Shown one piece after another: positions 1-4,937 of a stretch of 8,085 nucleotides of DNA; positions within the stretch are counted from its first letter, which is position 1; every line of letters starts with the position of its first letter. The notes below the pieces were generated by a model. The model was not told the origin of the DNA. It worked only from the letters and a program-made list of their open reading frames with translations, and did not search any database. A program made the translations under genes and the position numbers. The stretch comes from JAFGTF01 sp035527995. GTDB lineage: Bacteria > Spirochaetota > B62-G9 > DRHN01. The stretch covers positions 1-8,085 of the forward strand of contig DATKZJ010000042.1 in NCBI GenBank assembly GCA_035527995.1, read 5' to 3'.

Positions 1-918
1 TATGTGCTGGGTAATCCCGCCCGTTTCCGACTCTACTATATTCGAATTCCTGATCATATCGAGGAGCTTTGTCTTCCCGTGATCGACATGTCCCATGATG
101 GTGACGACAGGAGGCCTGTGTATGAGGTCCTCCGCCGTGTCCTCTTCCTCCTCGATCACCGTCTCGTCGTACAAGGAGATGACCTTTGTCTGGCACCCGT
201 ATTCCTCGGCGACGAGTGTCGCGGTCTCAGCATCGATCTGATCATTTATTCGCGCCATCACGCCGAGTGAGATCAGCTTGGCGATCAGTTCACTCGCCTT
301 GAGGTTCATCTTCCGCGCGAGATCACCGACTGTGATGGTTTCGAGTATCTCTATCTCTTTGGGGATAGGATTGGCAACGGCCATCTCCTCCTTGCGTTTG
401 TGATGGAAGAGCTTGTCGATGTTGCCTTCCATCTCGGTCCTATCTCTTCTGAAGCCGCCGTACCTCTTTCTATCTTTCAACCCCTTCTTCGCCTGGTCCT
501 TATCCGATTCACCCGGCTTGAATCCCTTCTTGTCTTTCAGTTTAAATAAGGGCTTCTTGTCTTCCTTTGCAGCCTGGGGCTGTGGGGCCCGGAATTTCGA
601 AGGTTCCCTCTTCGGTTTCTCTTTCTGATCGGTCTCTTTCGTCAGCTCGATCTTGTGAGATCTCTTCAGGATAATGACCTTCTTTTTCTTGATGACAATC
701 TTCTTGTGCTCCTCCTCTTCCTCCTTCGGCTTCTTTTTGATGAGGGCCACCTCAGGCTTGTCATTCTTATGCTCTTCTATATATTTGTTAAATTTATCGA
801 GCTCGACTTTACTTAACAGGCTCGCCGATTTCTTGTTCCTGATACCGAGAGTACCGAGTATCTTAAGAACCTCACTAGTCGGGATCTCCTGCGATTTTGA
901 TAACTCATGTATCCTCAT
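1..918 (-). CDS. infB: Translation initiation factor IF-2, N-terminal part (3' end beyond left edge)
   Basis: IF-2 is the GTPase that brings initiator fMet-tRNA to the 30S subunit and promotes 50S joining. The window holds the first 306 codons. Residues 1-50 (MRIHELSKS...) form a first IF2_N helical domain. Residues 55-160 are a charged Lys/Glu-rich linker. Residues 186-247 (VGDLARKMNLKASELIAKL) form the second IF2_N domain. The G domain begins at about residue 268 with VVTIMGHVDHGKT, whose P-loop is residues 276-283, and the last visible residues, GGITQHI, belong to the switch I region. The family is usually 600-900 residues, so most of the GTPase and C-terminal domains lie off-window. The ATG start is firm: an in-frame TAG lies two codons upstream, and the protein begins as the family does. 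The ribosome-binding site is weak (GGGG, 6 nt before ATG). The gene follows nusA after an unusually long 281-nt structured gap. The residue after GKT is Lys where most bacteria have Ser, which I recall from spirochaetal IF-2. Confidence 0.97.
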   Translation of the reverse strand, partial: MRIHELSKSQEIPTSEVLKILGTLGIRNKKSASLLSKVELDKFNKYIEEHKNDKPEVALIKKKPKEEEEEHKKIVIKKKKVIILKRSHKIELTKETDQKEKPKREPSKFRAPQPQAAKEDKKPLFKLKDKKGFKPGESDKDQAKKGLKDRKRYGGFRRDRTEMEGNIDKLFHHKRKEEMAVANPIPKEIEILETITVGDLARKMNLKASELIAKLISLGVMARINDQIDAETATLVAEEYGCQTKVISLYDETVIEEEEDTAEDLIHRPPVVTIMGHVDHGKTKLLDMIRNSNIVESETGGITQHI

Positions 919-968
919 ACACTACCCCACACTGAAGCTTGACTGCAAATGTATTTAGCTGGTACTCA

Positions 969-995
969 CCCCCATTTTTCATATAGGAATGGGGG
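969..995 (-). promoter_or_regulatory. C/G-rich hairpin in the infB leader
   Basis: CCCCCATT at 969-976 and AATGGGGG at 988-995 form an 8-bp perfect stem with an 11-nt loop, about 50 nt upstream of the infB ATG. The C-rich arm in the RNA (from 991-996) could instead pair with the GGGG of the infB ribosome-binding region (925-928). The element could therefore control translation. There is no U-tract after it, so it is not an intrinsic terminator. Confidence 0.45.
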
Positions 996-999
996 GTTA

Positions 1000-1098
1000 G
1001 CGCTTTTCTCACCGTAAACTTTATTTTTGACAAAAGATTATAGAATTCTGCCAAGTAATCATTTAAACCCATTACTATGCAATTTGTGAGAAAACCGC
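1000..1098. repeat. Long-range imperfect inverted repeat enclosing a smaller hairpin
   Basis: The arm at 1000-1012 (GCGCTTTTCTCAC) and the arm at 1086-1098 (GTGAGAAAACCGC) are complementary at 12 of 13 positions, with one C-C mismatch and a 73-nt spacer. Inside the spacer, AGTAAT (1054-1059) and ATTACT (1071-1076) form a second stem. The palindrome AGAATTCT (1042-1049) and a minus-strand TATAAT are also inside. In RNA this would fold as an outer stem closing a loop with an internal hairpin. Confidence 0.5.
1037..1066 (-). promoter_or_regulatory. Possible weak promoter for infB
   Basis: On the minus strand a perfect TATAAT (1037-1042) follows a poor -35 candidate, TTAAAT, at 1061-1066 with an 18-nt spacer (3 of 6 matches to TTGACA). 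There is no extended -10 TG. A start would fall about 110 nt upstream of the infB ATG. AT-rich DNA readily yields a chance TATAAT, so this is only a candidate internal promoter. Confidence 0.3.
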
Positions 1099-1128
1099 AC
1101 TAATGCTCGCATGCAAAACAAGAGGCCT

Positions 1129-1147
1129 AATGTGGACAAGCCACATT
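1129..1147. repeat. Short perfect hairpin repeat
   Basis: AATGTGG (1129-1135) and CCACATT (1141-1147) form a 7-bp perfect stem with a 5-nt loop, 53 nt downstream of the nusA stop. Neither strand has a T-tract directly after the stem, so it is not a classical terminator. It may be an RNA processing or stabilising structure. Confidence 0.45.
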
Positions 1148-1159
1148 CTTGATTGAAAT

Positions 1160-1186
1160 ATTTTCTTGCCAAAAAAGCAAGAAAAT
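1160..1186 (-). repeat. 10-bp perfect hairpin just after nusA
   Basis: ATTTTCTTGC and GCAAGAAAAT (1160-1169 and 1177-1186) form a perfect 10-bp stem with a 7-nt loop that is TTTTTTG in the transcript. It begins 13 nt after the nusA stop codon. The stem is AU-rich and the sequence after it (ATTTCAATC) is not a proper U-tract, so a strong intrinsic terminator is unlikely. A weak terminator, RNase cleavage site or 3'-end stabiliser for rimP-nusA mRNA fits better. Confidence 0.5.
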
Positions 1187-1199
1187 CAGTAGTAAGGTA

Positions 1200-2672
1200 C
1201 TAACCCTCTTCCTCTTCCTCTTCTTCGTCATCCTCCTCTTTGAACTCGAGCTCCACTCCACAGGATGCGCATTTTCTCATGCTCTCATCTATCCGTGCCC
1301 CGCAGTTGGGACATTCGTAATACTTCCCCTCTTCATCTTCGGTCGTTTCAACCACGGCTTCGTTAGTTTTTATGACCTCTTCCTCTATTATCTCAATATT
1401 CTCCGATATCGTCTTTACGAACTCCTCCGCCATCTCTTTGTCCATCCCGTCCAGCTTCGCGAGGTCGTCCGGCTTCTTGCCGATGATGTCCTCTATCTCG
1501 GTCATGCCCGCTTTTTCGAGAACATCAACCGTTTTTTCCTTCAGGCCGGGTATGTCTCTCAGGGTCACAACTTCGCTTTCCTTTCCGCCGAAGAGCTCAT
1601 CCGCGGCCTTTCTCGCATACTCCGCATACTCGGACTGCTCGAACTCCTTTTCCGTGATCACATCGAGCTTCCATCCTACAAGCTTCGATACGAGTCGGAT
1701 ATTCTGTCCCTGCCGGCCTATTGCGATCGCGAGCTGCGACTCGGTGACGACGAGAATGGCCTCCTTGTTCTCCTCATCGGTGATGATGATCCTCGATATC
1801 TTGACGGGGTTCATCGCATTGTTGATATACCTTTTGATGTCAGTGTCCCATTTCAGTATGTCGATCTTCTCCCCTTCCAGCTCTCCGACGATTGCCTGTA
1901 TCCGGATACCCCTTAGCCCCACACATGCACCGACAGGATCGATCTCGTCTCGCGGTGAATGTACGGCTACCTTTGTTCTGTATCCCGGATCCCGTACGAT
2001 ATTCTCTATGGTAATCGTGCCGTCAGCAATTTCAGGCACTTCCAGCTCGAAAATCTTTTTCACGAAGCTCGGGTGCGACCTAGAGAGGACTATCTGGGGC
2101 CCCTTTGTGTCCTTCCTCACCTCGATCAGGAGTGCCTTGACCCTGTCCCCGACCCTGTAGTGCTCCCTCGGCGACTGCTGGCTCTTGGGCATTATTCCCT
2201 CTGTCTTGCCGAGGTTTACAAATATGGTTCCGCCGCGCTCGCGGTGGAAATAACCGACTATCATTTCCCCTTCGCGCTGTTTGAACTCATTGTACACAAC
2301 GTCCTTCTCGATCTCCTTGAGCCGCTGACGAACGACCTGCTTGGCGGTTTGTGCCGCTATCCTTCCGAAATCCTCGGGCTTTACCTCAATGAGAAGCTCG
2401 TCTCCGAGCTCTGCACCTGAGTGCAGCTTCTTTGCATCCTCTAAGCTTATCTCGAACACGGGGTCTTCGACCTTTTCGATAATCTCCTTCTTCGAGTAGA
2501 TCTTGACGAGATGGTTCTCCTCGTCGACAACCGTCTCAGCATTCGAGGCTGTCCCGAATTTCTTTTTATACGCAGCAACCAGAGCCATCTCAATCGTCTT
2601 CAGAATTAGATCTTCAGAGATGCCTTTATCAGCAACGAGCTGTTTTACGGCTACTGCAAACTCGTTTGCCAT
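1200..2672 (-). CDS. nusA: Transcription termination/antitermination factor NusA with C-terminal zinc ribbon
   Basis: NusA binds RNA polymerase near the RNA exit channel and modulates pausing, intrinsic termination and antitermination. The 490 residues read in family order: N-terminal RNAP-binding domain (1-125); S1 domain (about 134-198, MIVGYFHRERGGTIFVNLG); KH1 (about 200-275, with DPVGACVGLRGIRIQAI); KH2 (about 280-345, with AIAIGRQGQNIRLVSKLVGW); and a helix-hairpin-helix region (about 365-425, LRDIPGLKEKTVDVLEKAGM). After these comes an extra tail: a C4 zinc-ribbon pattern, CPNC (454-457) and CASC (468-471), then a run of Asp/Glu (479-489). The zinc ribbon is not in the E. coli or Bacillus protein. 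The start is supported by GGGAGG 5 nt upstream of the ATG. The gene lies 12 nt after rimP and shares its transcript. Family assignment is secure. The role of the tail is unknown. Confidence 0.98.
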   Translation of the reverse strand: MANEFAVAVKQLVADKGISEDLILKTIEMALVAAYKKKFGTASNAETVVDEENHLVKIYSKKEIIEKVEDPVFEISLEDAKKLHSGAELGDELLIEVKPEDFGRIAAQTAKQVVRQRLKEIEKDVVYNEFKQREGEMIVGYFHRERGGTIFVNLGKTEGIMPKSQQSPREHYRVGDRVKALLIEVRKDTKGPQIVLSRSHPSFVKKIFELEVPEIADGTITIENIVRDPGYRTKVAVHSPRDEIDPVGACVGLRGIRIQAIVGELEGEKIDILKWDTDIKRYINNAMNPVKISRIIITDEENKEAILVVTESQLAIAIGRQGQNIRLVSKLVGWKLDVITEKEFEQSEYAEYARKAADELFGGKESEVVTLRDIPGLKEKTVDVLEKAGMTEIEDIIGKKPDDLAKLDGMDKEMAEEFVKTISENIEIIEEEVIKTNEAVVETTEDEEGKYYECPNCGARIDESMRKCASCGVELEFKEEDDEEEEEEEG

Positions 2673-2677
2673 TATGT

Positions 2678-2683
2678 CCTCCC
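2678..2683 (-). promoter_or_regulatory. Ribosome-binding site of nusA
   Basis: GGGAGG sits 5 nt before the nusA ATG, within the 12-nt gap after the rimP stop. It is the strongest Shine-Dalgarno sequence in the window and fixes the start. It contrasts with rimP and infB, whose starts have weak or no such sequence. Confidence 0.85.
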
Positions 2684-2684
2684 A

Positions 2685-3152
2685 CTAGCCATCTAATTCG
2701 GTCCTCCTGATGGACCTCAAAGGGATAGAGACGACCTCATCATCCCTTTCTAGCTTCACGATATCATCACTGATACCCAGCAGCGTCCCCTTTAGCACGT
2801 TGTCCTGGCCGCCGCCTTTTTTTTCAAGAGGATCCCGTAATATAACCTTCACTTTTTTCGACTTGAAGATATTGTACTCCCTCCTGTCCTTGAACTCCCT
2901 GTCAATCCCGGGTGATGTGACCTGGAGGTTGTAGTTCTCGAGTCCCCCGAGCCCCAATACCTCGACTCTCGATCCAAGAAGCCGCGAGACTTTCTCGCAA
3001 TCGTTTACCGTGATCCCTCCCTCTTTTTCGATTACGACGAGGATACTCGAACCGTTCTTTCCCCCTTTGACCGAGCACTCCACGACCGTTATCCGGAGAG
3101 GCTCCGATATCTTTGTGGCCTCTTCGAACAGAATTTTCTGGATATCTTCCAT
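2685..3152 (-). CDS. rimP: Ribosome maturation factor RimP
   Basis: RimP is a cytoplasmic factor needed for late assembly of the 30S subunit. The 155-residue length is typical. The N-terminal alpha/beta domain covers residues 1-85 (ITVVECSVKGG, then a strand-rich VVIEKEGGITVNDCEKVSRLLG) and ends with the family signature YNLQVTSPGIDR (74-85). The C-terminal SH3-like domain follows (about 92-153, KVKVILRDPL ... GTLLGISDDIVKL). The ATG at 3152 gives a normal family N-terminus, but there is no clear Shine-Dalgarno upstream. A 6-bp hairpin (TGGTAT/ATACCA, 3169-3188) lies 17 nt before the start. The gene leads the rimP-nusA-infB operon, expressed from the promoter at 3262-3290, with a terminator inside its leader. 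Placement next to nusA agrees with the usual bacterial order. Confidence 0.95.
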   Translation of the reverse strand: MEDIQKILFEEATKISEPLRITVVECSVKGGKNGSSILVVIEKEGGITVNDCEKVSRLLGSRVEVLGLGGLENYNLQVTSPGIDREFKDRREYNIFKSKKVKVILRDPLEKKGGGQDNVLKGTLLGISDDIVKLERDDEVVSIPLRSIRRTELDG

Positions 3153-3191
3153 TACGGTAATCTGGGAATGGTATTTCGTCCGATACCAAAA

Positions 3192-3245
3192 TCACAATAA
3201 AAAAAGAGTCGGCCATGCGACTCTTGTAAGAGCAAATGAACTCAT
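3192..3245 (-). CDS. Possible 17-residue leader peptide overlapping the rimP-leader terminator
   Basis: An ATG at 3245 opens a 17-codon frame (MSSFALTRVAWPTLFLL) that ends with TGA at 3192. It starts about 10 nt into the transcript predicted from the promoter at 3262-3290. It runs through both arms of the terminator and its U-tract, so a translating ribosome would prevent that hairpin from forming. The ribosome-binding site is poor (GGGTGT directly before ATG), and no run of one amino acid suggests a classical biosynthetic attenuator. It may be chance. Confidence 0.2.
   Translation of the reverse strand: MSSFALTRVAWPTLFLL
3199..3225 (-). terminator. Rho-independent terminator in the rimP leader
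   Basis: In the transcript, AAGAGTCG (3225-3218) pairs with CGACTCTT (3211-3204) as a perfect 8-bp stem with a 6-nt loop. It is followed by an uninterrupted run of seven U (3205-3199). It lies 72 nt after the stop of the membrane-protein gene, so it can end the right-hand operon. It is also downstream of the promoter at 3262-3290, so transcripts for rimP must pass through it. On the plus strand no T-run follows the stem, so it acts in one direction. Confidence 0.85.
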
Positions 3246-3261
3246 ACACCCGAGCATTAAA

Positions 3262-3290
3262 ATTCTAATAAGATTAACGTGAACTGTCAA
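3262..3290 (-). promoter_or_regulatory. Sigma-70-type promoter for rimP-nusA-infB
   Basis: A perfect -35 box TTGACA (3285-3290) and a near-perfect -10 box TAGAAT (3262-3267) are separated by exactly 17 nt on the minus strand. The promoter starts 7 nt after the stop codon of the membrane-protein gene. Transcription should begin near 3255, giving a leader of roughly 100 nt before rimP, with the terminator at 3199-3225 inside it. Confidence 0.8.
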
Positions 3291-3296
3291 GTAATT

Positions 3297-4928
3297 TTAT
3301 ACGAATTTGACGATTACAAAACCTGTCTGCTGGATATCGGACAGGGCCTGAAATCTCATGCCTATACTGCTGCTCAGATCAAACGCAGACTGCTCCCTTC
3401 CGGCCAGCAGGTCCTCTTTTATAGTCTCCAGCAGGTCCTCTCCCGCAACATCTATTAAACCGATATTTTGAGGAAGTAGCACAAAGAGATCGTCCTTCAC
3501 AAACCTGATATCCGCATATGAAGCCCCCTCGCTGAACTCCTTTTCAGAGCTAGTCCCGAGGCTCGGCATATCAAGGATGAGCTCCTTGGTTTGCTCTTCT
3601 CCCTTCTTATTGTAGATCGCGCGGCCGGTTCCGAACGAGCTGTACCGTACGTTCTTCTCTTTTACGTCGACTGCTATCAAAGACAGGTTCAGCTCAAGGC
3701 TGTTTTCGAGACAGTACCTGTTGAGTTTCCCGGTGAAGTCCTTGACATGCGCACAAGTCTCCATCTGTTCGTTGAAAAAGGAGATCAATTCATCGATCCT
3801 GGCAGACGCACTGTCTTCATCTTTTCCGAGAGAGACAAACGAGACGAAATATATCTTCTCTCCGCTTCTGTGGGTGTATATATAAGTTCCCTCGATTCCG
3901 TCCGAGTGGTGCACATAGCTGCTCGCATGGATGAAAGGAAGCTGTAGATCTTCACTCATGAAGATCTCTTTCTTCTTTTTAATGAACAGGGCAAGCCTGT
4001 TATCGGGCACCTCTTTCCCCTCAACCTCCCCCTCTTGTTGATCCTTAGTCTTTTCGGCCTCCTGCTCTTCCGGCGCCGGAGCCTCAGGTTCTCGAGAAGC
4101 GGTCTTTGAGGTCTTTTGTAACGGAGTTTCAAAAGAAGCCGGCTCCTGGGGGGCAGGTTCCTGCAGGGCAGGTTCTTCTTCGCCCCGGTACTTACCGGGA
4201 CGGGGCTTGCCGGGAGCGGGTCCGAAGGTCGAGAACATCATACGCGCCCGGACGGCCAGGCTGTTGAACCGGCCGGTAACCAAGATAAACAAGGGGAAAA
4301 ACAGAAGAGAGGCAAAGACCACAATGTATCCGGCCGATATAAGAATGAGCTTATCCGTTTGTTGGGGAAGGTATACGAACCTCGCCGCATCGATACCCAT
4401 CACAAAGTCGTACTCCTCATGCCCGTATGCGTAGATAGGGACTGAAAATCTCTGCGAGAGAAACCTCGTAATCGGCACGACACCAGGGACCGGGTACCCG
4501 TTTTCAAACTGCCAGAGGCGCTGAACGCTCTCGAAGTACTGCGAAGGGAGCCTCTTCTGCCTGTACTGCGCTAGAAGGTCCGCATCGGTTGAGTAGACCA
4601 GCCTTCCGGAACGGTCCGTAAACCATACGTGCTTCACACCCCTGTACCGTTGTACCGCGGAGGTGATCTGCTTTATATCATCCCTGTAGCTGCTGTTTTG
4701 TATCAAGGTGTCCTGGAAGGAAGAGACCCCACGGAGCAGCGACGCATAATAATCTTCTGTCATCCGCTCGTAGAAACGAAACAGGAGACAGTAGGACCCA
4801 ACTACAAACAGCAGGACCGAAACAATGGAGGCTACGACCGCCACGAGGATGACCTTTCTCTTGGAATCCCTGATGTACCCTGTTAGAAATTCAGTCTGCT
4901 TCAGTGCATCCTTGTCCATACCTGCCAT
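3297..4928 (-). CDS. Two-pass membrane sensor protein with Cache-like domain and degenerate SpoIIE/PP2C domain
   Basis: The product has 543 residues. Membrane helices at about 25-50 and 193-217 enclose an extracytoplasmic domain (51-192) whose VKHVWFTDRSGRLVYSTD stretch resembles Cache/PDC sensors. A Pro/Glu-rich linker (240-305, with EPALQ-type repeats) leads to a cytoplasmic domain (about 310-543). That domain follows the SpoIIE/RsbU pattern: LNRYCLENSLELNLSLIAVD, then RYSSFGTGRAIYNKKGE, then MPSLGTSSEKEFSE, then DDLFVLLPQNIGLID, and a final GFVIVKF strand. The metal-binding aspartates seem lost: GDYYD is GTYIY, the DVSG position reads FVSL, the TDG position reads PQN, and the terminal DD reads QQ. 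It may be a pseudophosphatase signalling by binding. It is last in the three-gene set, 9 nt after its neighbour. ATG 4919 is an alternative start with AGGGG 10 nt upstream, because for ATG 4928 the AGGGG is only 1 nt away. Confidence 0.8.
   Translation of the reverse strand: MAGMDKDALKQTEFLTGYIRDSKRKVILVAVVASIVSVLLFVVGSYCLLFRFYERMTEDYYASLLRGVSSFQDTLIQNSSYRDDIKQITSAVQRYRGVKHVWFTDRSGRLVYSTDADLLAQYRQKRLPSQYFESVQRLWQFENGYPVPGVVPITRFLSQRFSVPIYAYGHEEYDFVMGIDAARFVYLPQQTDKLILISAGYIVVFASLLFFPLFILVTGRFNSLAVRARMMFSTFGPAPGKPRPGKYRGEEEPALQEPAPQEPASFETPLQKTSKTASREPEAPAPEEQEAEKTKDQQEGEVEGKEVPDNRLALFIKKKKEIFMSEDLQLPFIHASSYVHHSDGIEGTYIYTHRSGEKIYFVSFVSLGKDEDSASARIDELISFFNEQMETCAHVKDFTGKLNRYCLENSLELNLSLIAVDVKEKNVRYSSFGTGRAIYNKKGEEQTKELILDMPSLGTSSEKEFSEGASYADIRFVKDDLFVLLPQNIGLIDVAGEDLLETIKEDLLAGREQSAFDLSSSIGMRFQALSDIQQTGFVIVKFV
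4137..4175. repeat. 15-nt tandem repeat in the sensor linker
   Basis: Two near-identical 15-nt units and a diverged partial third encode EPALQ-EPAPQ-EPA in the Pro/Glu-rich linker of the membrane sensor. The first two units differ at two bases. The repeat keeps frame, so copy-number change would only alter linker length. Confidence 0.6.
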
Positions 4929-4937
4929 GCCCCTGTT

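Larger units (their letters stand above)
919..1199 (-). other. Structured non-coding gap between nusA and infB
   Basis: These 281 bp separate two genes that normally sit close together or are joined through ylxR/ylxQ. I find no convincing ORF on either strand and no remnant of ylxR or ylxQ. The stretch is AT-rich compared with the flanking genes. It contains at least four inverted repeats (1160-1186, 1129-1147, 1000-1098, 969-995), a nested 6-bp repeat at 1054-1076 and a perfect TATAAT on the minus strand at 1037-1042. The repeats suggest an RNA-level control region or processing sites in the operon transcript, or a separate leader for infB. This is inference from pairing alone. Confidence 0.7.

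Noticed and set aside
413..958. Plus-strand frames opposite infB (71 and 94 codons)
   Set aside because: They are Phe/Ser/Leu-rich complements of the Lys/Glu-rich IF-2 linker, with no independent coding signal.
1027..1032. Plus-strand TTGACA as an antisense promoter in the nusA-infB gap
   Set aside because: No acceptable -10 box occurs 16-18 nt downstream; the sequence there is GCCAAG.
1149..2160. Long plus-strand reading frames (255 and 262 codons) opposite nusA
   Set aside because: They lie antisense to a secure nusA gene, show no recognisable domain, and have Ser/Leu/Phe-rich composition typical of the reverse strand of a charged protein gene.
2902..3249. Minus-strand frame of 115 codons overlapping rimP in another frame
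   Set aside because: It starts at GTG without a good ribosome-binding site, passes through the terminator, and its product is Arg/Gly-rich as expected for a shifted frame of rimP.
4184..4199. CCCGGTA/TACCGGG inverted repeat
   Set aside because: It lies within the coding linker of the membrane sensor, has only a 2-nt loop, and is readily explained by Pro/Gly codons. No T-tract follows.
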